A stretch of DNA of 64,000 nt from Tretioscincus oriximinensis (Eukaryota > Chordata > Lepidosauria > Squamata > Gymnophthalmidae), in the NCBI GenBank assembly GCA_022410635.1, contig JAJVDF010000018.1, positions 2,712,932 to 2,776,931 of the forward strand, read 5' to 3'. Below, piece by piece: positions 37,601 to 52,600 of this stretch. Both the position numbers and the translations under genes were made by a program. How positions within the stretch are numbered: position 1 is the stretch's first letter; each line of letters starts with the position of its first letter. The notes under the pieces were generated by a model. It saw only the letters and a list, made by a program, of their open reading frames with translations, did not search any database and was not told where the DNA came from.

Positions 37601-40600
37601 TCCACCTGATCCTATTTTGTTGGAAGAAAGGCAGGCAACACATTATTTTTTCTTATAACAAAAATACTAGGATATGATAAAACACAAAATAGTGAACCAT
37701 ACTTAAAATATACTGCTCAAAACAATTAAGGGAACACTTTAACATAACAGTATGTTACAGTTTTCCCTTAATTGTTTTGAGCAATATATATGCACCTACC
37801 CTGGTAGAACCAGACATAGATAATTCTATGCAAATCTGACTTTGTCCCCAAAGATGGGAAAATGCCCTTCAACACCTGGAATAATTATGCTGGTCGGCCA
37901 CTTGGGGTCATATTGGGATTTATACTACATGCATTTTATATGGTGTTGTCCTTGAAAACAATTTGGAAGCTGCAGAATGCTACATCAATGACTGGAATAA
38001 GAACATAAGAAGAGCCATACTGGATCAGGCCACAGCCCATCTAGTCCAGCATTCTGTCTCACACAAGAGGCTCACCAGATGCACCTGGGCAGTCCGAACA
38101 GAGGAAAGCAAAATATGCACCTGTTCATGACTCCTTGCAAATGGTATTTCAGGAGTCCTGCCTGTTGCTCCATCCCGGAGGCAACATCCAGACATCCATC
38201 CTAGTACCCATTTATATCCTTTGTGCCCATAAACCTGTCTAGGTTGGACACACACTAATTTTGAAAGTTCTGCACTAGATGCCAATTTGTTAGTGAGCCC
38301 AATTCAAGGTGTTAACTGTAACTTATAAGGCCCTAAACCACGTGGCCCAAATACCTAAAGGATCACCTTCTCCAATATCAATCAGCCCATGCCTTAAGAT
38401 CTGCAGAGGATATGCAACATCATTCTTGGCAACAAATAGGCAAGAACACAGGGAAGGATTTTCTCATTGATGGCCCTCAGACTATGGAACAATCTAAAGT
38501 TAAAGAAACAGCTTTCCCATCCTAAGTTTCTGGTACTGTTTTAATATTTTTTATGTATGGTTTTGTATCTTGCTTTTGCTATTGCTATCTTCCCTGAAAT
38601 ATTCAGGTATAGGGCAGAATATAAGTGTAAGTAAATAAATAAATTGACATATGAATAAAATTAATCAGAAAATGACCTATCTGTTCTATTTTCAGAAAAA
38701 GGTTGTCGTTTTTATACTTGAGTTCAAAATCTGTACTTCTAGGAGAGAGGGAGAACTGAGCTTCCCAAAGGAAAAGAGGATGGAGTACTAATAGAAGGCT
38801 TTGGGGGATATTTTATTTTTATTCTTCTGATCAGGAGAGATAAGCAATTTGCACTAATTCCTCCATCCCTCTTGCCTCTTTAGGAAAGCTTTTAATTTTT
38901 AAGAGGAATTCTGTGATGAAAAGTGGACTATTTTAGAAAACTACTTCCTTAACCTCCTTGTTGCCAGACTATCATTGATTAATATTTGTAAATTTAAAAT
39001 CCATGTGATTATAAATGCATCGAGTCTTATAAAAGCATTCTAAAACAGTCTCAAAGAACTTACAAATCCAAAGAAAGATGGAAGCCCCCTTTTATTTCCT
39101 TTACCTGTCTTCCAACTCTATTCTCTTCATACTGTGAAGATGTAAAACAGCAAGTATTATTGCTACAAGGAATATGACAGCACAGCAAACGCCTACACTG
39201 ATATAAAACACACGTGTAGAAGTAGTGGGAGCTGCATTTACAGGATCAACTGAAATAGAAGCAAAAAGCATTACTTCAAAAACAGATAAAAGACTTGCCA
39301 ATTCTTCACCAAATTTAAAAATCCAATGCTATTATAATGTGGTAATAAGCGTATGTGTGGGTATATAATAAGCTTCCAGAAAATTAAAAAAAGAATACTA
39401 GAATTTATAAATTTTAAGTCTAAAATTTCAGAAATAGTTGTAGAAATTTAGAATAACCACTTATTAAAAAGTTGAAAGATTTTAAATTATAATTAAAATT
39501 TTAAAGTGCTATATAATCTGAAGCTTTTTAAAATCTGCCCATTTCTAAAAGACAGTAAGACCACATACCCTTTTTCTAACAAAGGTAGTATTATTGCATA
39601 AGCATTTTTGCTTACTCTAGAATCTAAATCTCAGCCCGTTCGTTGGTGATTCAAGGCAACCTTAGAACATACAATGTCAAGAGACATCAAAAAGCAAATG
39701 TCTGCTTTGACACGATGCACTAGTCAAAGAACCAACAACTATTAATTGCTGTACTTGGAACGATGAGCTGTTAATATATTCATTGTTTCCTCCCAGGATA
39801 ACTCAAGTAAGCCATTGCAAGGAGGCTACCATGTTCTGGGAAAGTCCAACTAAATATTTTTGATGTGATATTTACTAACAATCACATGTGTGTTTGCTCC
39901 ATTTTCTGTCTACAGGCACTCATTTAGCAAAAATAAGTATTACACTCAAATTTAATTTTGTTTCTGCAACAATCACAGGGAAATTAAGTTTAATTCAAAA
40001 ACACAACTCATGAAGATTATTGAAAATAACAATACAAAGGAAAAAGTGGATAACTGAGTTTTTATATCAATATAGAAGCAAATCATGTTGGTATTTTGGG
40101 GTTAATTATTTGGATTTTACACCTGCATGGAAGGAAAATGCAGTGCAACACAAATACTGCTGCTGCAGTCAATTCATAGCCAATGTGAATTGGGTGTAGT
40201 TGTTTTAATATGCACTTTATTGTTAACCGCTCTGAGATCTCGGGAATAGGGTAGTATCAAAATATAATAAATAAATAATTCAGCTGTGATGCAAATGGAC
40301 ACCATCCAAATGACAAGGTTTTCCTTGTCTAGCCTGTACCACCTGCCAAGGCCTCGGGAAAAGAAAAAAACTAACAGAAAAGTCAGGAGTGATGCACATT
40401 CTTTATCACCAGACTCATTTGAGGCCAGCTACTTGTAGGCCACTTTGAAGAATGGAATGCAGATCATATAAGGAACTCTCGTGCATTGTGGATCTTGAAT
40501 GAGCTGGTGAAATTATGTGAGGCAGTTCTGGATTTTTCCTCACCAACCTGGAGTGAGAAAACAGACTTGCCTCTCTACTTCCATCGCCCAAAGGGAAAGT

Positions 40601-43600
40601 GGGACGAACTACTTAGGACTAAAAATAAACAAGAATTGATTTGTTCAAATGGATGGAGTTCTTTTCAAGCTTGAGACAAACTGCAATTCCACCAGTTAAT
40701 ACAGTCCTGTTCTTGATTTTTAAACGATGTATCTCAACACGTTAAAGAAATTACTTAAATAGCATTTAAAATATATATAGCGCTAAACAAAGAAGCTATA
40801 AAAACAGATTTCTAAAGAGCAGAAGTAGTTGTTAATGAACAAAAAGTCCAACTTCTAAAGAACTAACTAACCCCCTCATCAAAAAAGCATTTTGGACAGA
40901 AATATAAATGATCAGACAAAGAAATGGACAGGACTTTGTATTTTCTTTTCCTCGTTTAAAGAAAGAAAAAAATACTTACAAAAAGCTTTGCTGCTATTTC
41001 TGTCCAATATTGGCGGTTTTACTTCTAATTCAAGTTCTAAACACAAAATGTGAAAAAACCTTTTGAAATTACTTTCAGTGCAAACTTTTAATTTCACAAC
41101 AAAAACCAGAAAACATTCACTTAACAAGGACTTTTTTTGAACAATATTAGATAATAAAAACATTTCAAATTTATATATTTCTTGAGTCACTTGGAGACAC
41201 CTCCATTGTATCCTTTGTGTTTCATGGGAATATATTTCTTCTGATTATGCACTGGAAATAAACTACACTTCTCTGCATAGTGTCAAACCTCATACACAGG
41301 GCTGCATCATGTAAAAAAATACTAACTAATGAACAGCTACAGTTGGAGGGAAGATACACTGCTTTCCCTTAATGCAATGATTTTCAGAATCAGAATCATG
41401 TTAAGCTAGAGACAATAATACTAAAAATGCATTACCATGCCTTTCAGCTCAAACCATAACTTTCCCAAGATAGTCTCCTAAGCACATATAGCGTTAAGAG
41501 AAAAAATAACTACTGTGAATGTTTTATTTAAATGTTATCACTTTTTTGGGGCAGTATTCCCTTGATTGTTCTATATAAAAATATTTAAAATTTAAAGACT
41601 TTTGATATACTGTCTCATTCTTCTTAAACTGCCTTCCACAATTGTCTTACTAGCTTCAACATGTCAGCCCAAGTTCCCCAAAATTAGCCAAAAACATACC
41701 AGGATTTTTTTGGGGGGTGGGTGGGTGTTGTTTGTTTGCATACAAAAGAAAAACAACCTCAAGTCTATTTGAAATTGGCTTACTATCTGGTAATCCCGGG
41801 ACTATCTGTTAAACTTCTTATTAGTACAGTCTAGCAAAACAACATAGAAAAAGAAAGTGACTAAAAGAAATAAACGTGATTCCAGCTGATATAAATAACT
41901 GTAGATAATTTACAAGTCTACATTGTCCCCTTTCACATTATTAAATTAAAAAATCTTACTTTTATAGCACATTTTCCTTCTTTTGAAATTTAAGACTGTG
42001 ATGTTTTTGGAAGCACCGACTGTCACATTGAGCTGCATTAGTACAGTAACATCAGAATCCAATCTGCCAGTGCAAATGAGTTCCACTCGAAACACTGTAA
42101 ATACAAAAGCCATATAGATGTTTTTAAAAGCATACATCTTAAATTAGCTTGTGATGGATAGAAAACAATGCTGGCCTGCCTTTAATTCCTGGATTTCTTT
42201 TGCCACAATTTATAAAATTACTGTGATTGTTTCAAATTTCTTCCATTATGTTAAGATAAAAGCAGGCCTTCTGGATCAAATTAAAGGCACATTTAGTTGG
42301 GTCATAAAACATTACTTACCTGATAAAGTACGGGGGACTTCTCCACGTTCAGAAATATTTGCTTGCGGCATATCCATAGCTAATAAATTGTCAACCTGAA
42401 ATCCCAGTTTATATTCTATCTGCAAAGATATGTAAAGTGAATCCTTTTATATACATACCGTATGTGCAAAAACGTAATTCTTTTTAAATTTATCATACCA
42501 CAAACTCCAGTCCTATTGGTGAGAGAGAAAATGTTTCTGCTGGAAATATTTGTTCAAATAGCGTTCTTCTCCAGAACCCTGTTCTAGCTTTCCTTTTCAA
42601 GGTTCAGTATAGTTTAGAAACAGATGACTAGCTTCACTAAACTTAAGCAGGTAAAGAGGAGTTGGATTGTTTGGCATATTCATACCCTTGAGAGTGGTGA
42701 GTAGAACTGAGATAAATTATTCAGGTATTTCTGCTTTCGTCATCTATTATTTATTTTAGTAGCTAGCAGCCTGGATAGCTTTAAGACAGTATAAGACAAA
42801 TTCATGGACACCAAGGGTATAAACAGCCACTAGGATGGAGCAATAGGCAGGATTCCTGAAGTGCCATTTTCAGGAAAGTTGAGGTGAAGATTTTGACTTC
42901 TTCTGATTCACACTGCCCAGGCGCAACTGGTGTGAGACAGAATGCTGGACTAGATAGTTCAGGACCAATTCAGCAGGGCTCCCCTTAAGTTCTTAATTTT
43001 GAGTACTCATGATGGACAAATTATATATTGTGTTATCACTAAATTGTAGTCTTTTCCCAGTTTTGATTGGGGGTTGAAATTCCCATTTCTGCCTCTTGAA
43101 TCTTCATATATACTGGAACATTCCAGGGTACAACATTCATGAATAACAGATGAGTAAATTTTATTTACACTCTATTCTTACTTCAAGGTAGCCACAGCTA
43201 TGTACCTAAAGCCTTCTAATCTCTGAGCATTATATTCTGTTCCAAGTAAACCAAACTGAAATTATTTCTGTTGTTGTGCGTACTATTTCCACCAAGAATG
43301 GCTGATTTATATTAAATTTGGATTTAAAATTTCAGCATTAAAATGAGAACGAGTTTGATATTTCCACAGTACTATATAAAAACTTAAGTTAGATTGTCAT
43401 TCGGTGTTCTACACTTTAAAACCCACATATCTGATTAATCTATATACAAGGAAACATAAATGTACTTACCTTGGCCTTAGCATGCCAACTAAAATGAAGG
43501 CTGCTTGTCTCACTTGGCACTAGGAGATTAAATGACAAAGCGTAATGATTGATGAGATCATTCCTGACATAATAAAGTTCTGCATCTATACCTACAAGAA

Positions 43601-46600
43601 AAAAAAACAAAAAATATGGTGGAATAAACGAAATGGAGCTGAAGTTTACACACAGAGAAAAACAGACGATATTGAAATCTGTGTAAAGGGAAAATCATCA
43701 ACTGTTATTACCAAATGCTCTCACTAGTATTTCTCACTAGATCTACCATATGATGGCTTCATACAGACTTCAAAAACTATGGTGTGGAGTAAAAGTCATA
43801 TGGATAAGTCTAAATAATGTGTCAATCAAATTGCAAAACAGTATTCACTCCATAATAATCAGGCATCATATTTTTTTCTTAACTGAGCTGAGCTGGACTA
43901 TACTTTTTTTTCTTAAACCCTTTTTACCGTATAATTTGTTCTGTTCTGTCGTGTTTAGTTTTCACTATTTAATGCTTGGATCACTGCCCTGTTGTAGCAG
44001 AGTGGCTTGAGCTGGTCAATAAAACTACGAGCTATGTCATGTAGGGCCATGCAAGACTGGTAAATCACAGTGCAGTGTTATGTCAAAAAGTGATTCACAA
44101 GAAAAGGAAATGACAACCCCCCAAAGGAAACCCAACCAGAAAGATACTGAAATAGAATTTGAATACTTGGGCCCCTGGTGTGGAAACGGTTGAAAGCAAA
44201 TGAAGTTTTGGAGACAGTAGAGAACAGAAAGGTTCTTGGACCTGTGAAGACTCCTAATGATGGAAAAATAATTTTATTGCCTTCTTTAGATTTTTCCCCT
44301 AGTTTTTAATTTTTTAGTTTTGGTGAGGAATATGTTACATGTAAAAATGACAAAAAGAAGCAACTCTTTACTGCTTTGCATCACTTTATACCTCATCTCT
44401 ACTTCTTCCTCTTAAAAATTTGATGTGGCTCTGAAAACCATCTGCTGCAGAATGCAATGATAAAAGTGTTACTTAATTCACATCTTATCTGTACATTTGC
44501 TGTATGTTTTTGATGAAAACAGGCAAAATGACTGCTCATCTTGTGCAGAAGATGCACTTATGTCATTTAAGGGTTGGATTCATATCAGTGGAAAAAAACT
44601 CCATGCTCAAGTTACATCTCATCTAGGCAAGGTTTTTTGCATCATGCCAGTGTCTATAATAACAGGGAATAGCATTCCTGTTTCTAATCAAGACCACTGC
44701 ATGAGCAAATAAATGAAGACCCCTCCCACCACAGTTTTGAACTAGCTCACAATACTTATGCTATCACTTCTTTTAAAAACAGCTACAAAACGAATTTTAT
44801 ACTAACAAGCCTTATCTAATTTGGAAGTAGGGGAGGGCTACCAATATGAATAAAAATAATAGTTTTCTCTTAAGTTGTATCTAAAATAAGTATATTTAGT
44901 ATCAGTAGACAACTGCAGATGACCTATAAGATAGCTGAATAATTTATTACTCTGGCTTAAAGAAAGCCTTCTGGAATCCACTAACAAATCTCTTTCAAAA
45001 TTCTTTTGACTTGCAACCCCCATAAAATAAATTCATATACAAAGAGCTTGAAGCTCAGAGATCTGGTTTCTTGTTACGGTACCTTACCTAACTTAAAGCA
45101 GACCACATGACATTGGGAGGTTCTCCCTCTCTTTTAGGTTTAAAAACGAAACAATGTAAAGCCGAGGCAAACTTAAATCACATTAACATACATATATGTC
45201 CTTAACATTTGGATTAAACTAGAGAGAATAAACGAAGAATAGAAGAAAAAGGAGGGCTCATGGACTGTCATAGAATGACAAGGCCATTCTTTGAGAACTT
45301 AACACATTCTAAAGCACAAACAAGGCGGAGAGGCTGGGATTTCATTTTTAATTCTATAGGAAACTGGGAAACTCTTGTCTTGAATACAAAACTGGACCAT
45401 GTCATTTTAGAAGTTTAACAAAATGGAGCTTTTTCAAGAGGCCTTGGCATAAAAGCATACTGGCCTCATCTGGCTTTTAGAAAATACAAAAGCTACCCCC
45501 AATTAGCATGGGAAAGTGATTGGTATTTATTTAACAGGGTCTTTTGTAAGACCTCCTCTCTTTGATGAGAAAAACAGACTTGCAATAGATGGATTTGATG
45601 TTAACATTTAACAGATTTTGAATTACAAGTTATTCTAATATTACTGTTACAGTTTAAATATATCTTTTAGCGACCTTTATAAACCAAGAACACACTATCA
45701 AAAATTTAAGACACCTGCAACATATCACAATGAAATTTTAAAAATCTTTTATTTGTACTCCAGATGAGCATGCAAGGAATGTTTAATCACCTGTATTCAG
45801 TCAAATACTCTGACGTTTCACAATATTGCAGAAGGGATTTTAAAAGGAAGACAGCAGTTCTAAAAACAACACTGCTCATCACTTTGATGATGTTATTGTA
45901 TTTTATTAAAAGTGAAATTTTAAAATCTCTGTGCACAGCTAGAAGCAATATCCACTGAGAAACACCGATCAATGGCATCCCACTGTTCATAAAACCCATT
46001 CATGCCATTTATTTGTTTTTCACCCAATACCCAATGGGTCCCAGAGAAATTATAGGAAAAAAATTAAAGAACAGTTAAAATAGTTAAAATGATGGCACTG
46101 CTTGCAAAGAGAGAGAGGACATAGTTTGTGCAACCAAAGATGCACAAAGGTGCATCTTAATCATAGTAAGCCCTTAACCAGTAAAGGATTCAGTGAACAC
46201 ACGCATGATATAGCATTACATAAAGTTCCATTAACTATGTCCTGGGTTCACATCACTTGACACTGCTTTGAACCCACAAGACCGTGGATTTTTGAAGCCC
46301 AGAAACCTCAAAAAACTGTAAATCCAAGGGTGGTACTAACTTGCCGGAGGTATACAAAGCATTACAGCTTCTTATCCTTGGCTCATGTCCAGTCCCAGAG
46401 CATTGATGAAGGCCTTAGCCCACTGAATCCATTCAGATTTACAATTGTAAAAGCTAGTGACTGAAAATACAGTTCAAAAAGATGTAACCAAAGAGTTATT
46501 TGGACTATTCAGGCTCTGGAGAAAGGAGCCACGGTATCAAAGAAATGCACCTCTTTAAATTACCAGTACTTGAGTCTATACTTCTGCAGGCAAAATGTTT

Positions 46601-49600
46601 TTGGCAGAAAGACAACCCTATGCTGCCCAGGTAAGGTTAGAAAAAGCAAAATTTACCTTCTTTCCCACCATAACTTACTTGCAAGGCAACCACTAGCAGC
46701 AATAACTATTAAAAGGGATTTAATCCTGACATAGCGGCTACCTTCAAAAGCTGGCAGCTAAACTGCATCTATGCAACTCCCACTTAGGTCTGTTTTTTTA
46801 TATAAATTTCCTGTTGCTGGTGCAGGTCACTGAAAGCCTCAACATTTCTGAGATTTAAATCCTCTCTAAAAACAGTTCTCCACTTTTCATATATAAAACA
46901 GAGCACTGAAAGCAAGTTTTCTAGTGCTTAAGGAAAACAGTAAAGTATTAGCATGGAGTTAATAAAATACCGATATACATTATTCGAATACTGTATACAG
47001 GCACATCAAACAGTTCAAGTTTTCTAATTTTTTAAGCATGAATATTCACAGCAAAAAAAGATTAAGTAAGATTTTTCATGATAAAGTTAACACCTATCAA
47101 TAAATGCAGACAAGATCTTAAAAATGTCAGATTTTCATGTTGCTCCTTATTTAGAAGTTCCAAGTGTGCTGTTTTCTCACTACTTTTGTCTGTGCTACTA
47201 TTAAGCTAGGGAATTTTTGTTCCCTAGCTTTGACGTTTTCCTTGTTAGAAAGGTGCTGAAAGTCTACACCTTCTCCTTGAGAATGACTGAAAACAATTTG
47301 GGCACCATTGTACACATCAGGATGGTGAGCTAAATGGATTATTACCTAATCCAGTAAGATTCCTCTTACGTTTTTATACAACTTTTCCATGTCAAACAAT
47401 TTTTGGATAACCTGGATCAATCCTCATACTTCTTTAATAAAAGTAGGACCAGACACAGTGCCAGGGAGAAAGTGGCAATGATAAATACTCATGGAAGTGG
47501 CAATGTCAGAAGCCAGTGATGAAAAGTGTTATCAAAGCCTTTTTTAGCTACTCTGCATAACAAGCAAGTCTACAAGCTACTCTATGGCACCATGAACACA
47601 ATGTTTGGATCCTGCTGAAGTTTTGTATAAAGTCTCAATCTGTGGTATCAATACATACTGCTCAAAACAATTAAAGGAACACTTTAACATAACATGTTAT
47701 GTTAAAGTTTTCCCTTAATTATTTTGAGCAGTATATTTTTATTTAGGATTTCTAAGAACATTTCTAGTTGCAAATTATCAGAATAATTTTCAAACCATAC
47801 CCTCACAAATATTTTCAGCAAGAGTACTTTAAACAATGTTATTTTTCTCCTACTGTAGTTATATACGATGAGTCTGACTTATGACTTAAATGGTAGGACA
47901 TCATCAACAGATATGGGATTTCCCAGAAATTAAGATTGTCCTCCACTTGACTGGAAATCTACCCTTTATTGCTTTGACAGATAATCAAAGGTATGGAATG
48001 TGGGATTATCAATATGCAGATTACTGTATATAAAATTGGTATTTTTTTCATTAGGTTATATGGAAAAGGTCATGTAGAACGGTAACTCTATATTTCAAGA
48101 ATGTAGTTTGGTTGTCTCCTGAAAACCTAGGTCAGGTATACGGGATAATTTGGTGCAGCACTGTTTCAAGAGCATTTATACTATATGATGAAGTGCTTTT
48201 TACAGCTCTTGTCTGGTGACTCCCCTACAGGGAACACTTAGTGTTACACTGTTATGTTAACGTGTTCCCTTAATTGTTTTGAGCAGTGTACATACTGCAG
48301 AAGGTGACAGCTTAGTGCCAGTGATTTGAATCTTATTAGCTCCTCATCTTTATCTGAATCTAATAGGCCTGATTTGCACTGGCTTTATTCCATTCCAGAA
48401 CGTGGTCTGAGAGGCCTGCTGGCCAGATGCTATTTCAGGCTAACACATACCCTGCATGTGGGCAGCATGATCCTTAGAATATGGCCAAGTCTGAATTAGA
48501 CCACAGATACCTCAAATTGTGAAATGTTAATGAAACTCACATTAATTTAAATAGGAAAAAACTGATTCATTCCAAGAGACTTTCAGTTCACCCAAAAGCG
48601 GTGACAACTTCAGAAAGGAGCTCTACTGGATCAGGTCATGGTTCATGTAGCCCATTATTGTGTCTTATACAATGACGCACGGATTGTTCCCATACATTTT
48701 CAAGAAGTAAATGTTCTTTTGCTCGCAAGTCTTAGCAAATACCCTTTAGAGGTATGTTGCTTATTATTGGTTCTAGTAGCCACTGACATATTTGTCCTCC
48801 ATGAATTTACCTAACCTCTTCTGGTAGAAAATACATATTGTGGTTAAAATGAAACAATAGAAAAATTTAAGGACAGCTGATTGTATTAATGTGAATTGAT
48901 TAAAGGACAAAGATTGGAAGAGGAAAATGTTAGGAACGTGCATATGGATTACTCTCAAGAGTGCCTCTTAAACCGATCAGGGATTGCTGTCATGCTAGTT
49001 CTTTGTGCATGAACAAAGGCAGGTTCAGATTACCAGGGACAGGGATGTTTGCTGCACATTTTAGTGAAAAAAATGTGAGGAGCAAATTACTTATTCATAC
49101 TGCACATTTTAAGAATGAATAACTAGTACTGTGTAATGAAATCAGGTAGCGAAACACTGAGATTATGTAAGGCTGTGGTCACACACATACTCTTAAACCA
49201 TCTTTAGTCCTGAAGAACTGAACTGAAAAACCAGGAAAAAATGCTTTAGATTTGCATAATGTGAGTACTGTATATTATTATTCTGTGATGTTATCTAAAT
49301 GAATTACCTTTCAAAAGGCAACAGCTTGGAAAACTGAATGAAACAGAATGAGGAAGAACCTTTCTTTGCAGCATTTGCTGCCTATACATTTGGGGACCAA
49401 GTGCTGCAGCGGACTTTTAAAGCACATGGTATCTAATATAACTATTACTTCTGTATAACTCAGTCTGGACCATATGGTCAACATGGGATCTCCTTTATTG
49501 TCTTCCTCTTATAGGTGAAGCCAGGAACATGATAGTCACATCTTTTCCATAGATGTTTTCCATTCGCAGAATTTGATTTTCTATTACTTCATAGATACAG

Positions 49601-52600
49601 TATACAGGTTTTATTATTATTACTGCTGACTGAATTTTTGTTTCGAATCTATGCTATTTACTCTTTTGGCATACCTGAGTATACACTAGGGATGCGCACA
49701 AATGAACCCATTATACTGTTGGCAGCATATGAACCCACTAAAAAGGGCAGTAGTTTTCCATCCTATTTAAGCTTGAAAAGGGCTACAAAAAGGTCTGTAA
49801 ATGCAGGACCACAGTGGCAATCAATGTGACATCACTGAAATTGTATGCAATGTCCCACCTTTCTCCTTGTTGCAAAGCACCCTGGGAAGGGAAGTAGGAA
49901 AAGTAGCTGCCTATCTTTAATCCACATTAAAGGCCAGAGAATGAACTTGAAAAGCTAATTTTTGACTTTTAATGTGAACTTGAAACACTAGTTACTGTTT
50001 GCAACCATCACATTACAACTGTAAATGACTTGCTTTTGAAAAGGACTTTTAAAGACAACTGTGAGAAAAAAGATCTTGTCAAAACACTTAAGGATCCAAG
50101 AAAGAATTCTCATCCCAAGCACTTTCAGTGTTCATTATTTTACATGTTCAATCCTTTTCATTATCTAACAATCTTTTGGATAAACCTTCCGTATTTTCTC
50201 TTTGTCATTTATGATAAAAATGTTGTGTTCTATACATAGGGGGACAATCTAAGATGCCACAGAGAAACAATTGGAAATAAATTCACAGGTTATTGGTAAA
50301 GCTACCAGTATAACTTTAAGATAGGATTAGACAAATTCATGGAAGCAAAGCACTGCCTCTGTGTTGGAGTGATGGACAGGAGTCCTCTAAATACTTTTGC
50401 AGGGAGTTGAGAGCAAATAAAAGTTCACATGACCAAAAGCAACTGAGACAGAGTGCTGGCCTGACTTGCCATAGCTCTTATGTCCTTTTATATAGCATTT
50501 TCATCACATTATCCACCACAATCCACATGACTGCCAACTCTGATACTGCCAGTATTTATATTCAGTTACAAATGTTTGCTCTAATACTCATTTCACTTTG
50601 TGCTTGTTCATGCCAACATTTCTTTGTCATTTATGCTGCCTAACCATCTACATTGAAAAGAATCTGGATCTCAACAAAAGTCCTATTTTGCTTTCATTAT
50701 TAGTATCTTTAAAAGGAGAATGCAATAATCTGCTTGAAAACCTGATTTTTACATGCTTGAAGCAACTCCATATGTGCAATAGACCAGAACTTAGTTTGCT
50801 GTGCTGAGATTATGAAAACAGAATGTTATCACTGAACTTGTTTTACTGATAATTGCTTAATTTGGCAGGTATGGCCAAATTACATCCCTACAGGTATTGA
50901 ACAACTCTCTCTTCCTTTTTAAATCTTAGTTCATGGAAGTTTAGTTACCATCTAGGTCACAGCTTGCACGTATCTGTTTCAAGTAAGGTTTGGCCAAACA
51001 TTTTTACAGTTTTCAGAAATATCTGTTTACTTGAACTCTTTGCTTTCTGTTCTTTAATTAGAAAAACTCTTTTTATCCTAGCATGGTTCTCTTAGAAGTC
51101 TTTGATGAGGATTTTACCTACATCAGTTGCCATGCAGACTTCTCAGCTGAAAAAAATGAGCTGAACAATTATTACTGCTATCTCAAACACAGGAACTTAA
51201 GCAGCTTCAAAGTCAACATAAACAAGATTGAGAGAAGGGTACTTCACATCAGATCAAAGCTTCAAAGACCTTGTCCCACCCAAAACAATTAAGTAAGCAG
51301 ACTTACTATAAACAGAGGCAATGGGAAAAAAGTTCAGATGCATCTAAAAGAAGTCTGTCCTTCCCATTTTTAAAGTAACCTTGCAGCAAATTTTATTAGT
51401 ATATTCATCTATATCTGTGTAGCAAAACCTCTATGCAAATATCAATAGCCAGTGTTTATAAATAATTCCAAAACAGATTTAATCATTTACTTGTTGGAAG
51501 TACTATTCTTACTATATACTTCATGAGTACAAATATGATGACTTCCTCCAGGAGAGGGACAGGGAGAGTGCAACACTGCTGGTGCTTCTGAGTCTCTTGG
51601 CAGCTTTTGATCGCATTGACAACATTATCCTCCTGGACCAGCTATGGAGTTTAGGAGTTTGGTGGCACAGCATTGCAGTGGTTCTACTCCTATCTCCAAG
51701 GCCTGTGCAAGAGAATGGTGAAGGGAGATTCCTGCTCAACAACCTGGGAGGTTCCCCAGGAATTGATCCTATCTCACATGCTGGTGGGATCAATTATCTA
51801 CAAAGGCTGTTTTTGAGAAACCTTATCAGGCATCAATGACTCATGTTAGTTACATTTTCACTTCATCATATTTATATATCATATATTTATTTTCCAAATC
51901 CATAAAAATGTGGTTATAGCTGAAGAAAATGACACTGACAAATAAAAACATGTGGTTCTAAATAGATAAGTTTGATATGCTTGGTCCTAGTTTTCCAAAG
52001 TAATGATTTCTGTCATCCCAGCCTCAAAACTAAGTCTGGAGGAAAAAAAGATGAAGATGCAAGCATCAACAAGTAATGCATCTATTTTAACGATACACTA
52101 TGAATGCTAGTATATAGTATAATGATTAGAATATTTGACTAGGACTCAGTTGTCCCTGGGTTCAAATCCCCACTCAGCCAAGGATATCAGAGTGACCTTT
52201 AACCAGTAACATAATCTTAATCACCTCACAAAGTAGTTGCCAGGTAAAAACGAAGAATGAATAATGTAGATCAACTTGAGCTAATCAGAATTTTAAAAAA
52301 TGAATAGAAATAATAGTATTTCTATAGAAGCAGTATTTTTAATTTTTGCTCAGTAATCTACTGGCAATTTGCATATGAGGAAGAGTCTAATATGCAAGGC
52401 CTGCAAGAACAGTAGTTTCTTGAGAAATAAAGTAAAGCCATAAAAACGGCACACTTATACTCATGGAAAATATTTTACCCTTCTGCAGCTGTTAATTCTT
52501 TCCTATCAAATAGTCAAGATACTTTGTGCATTCAATTCTCTGACAGGGAATCTCATCATGCAATCCTATCAACAGATTTGCAGGCTTAGAGTCAACTAAA

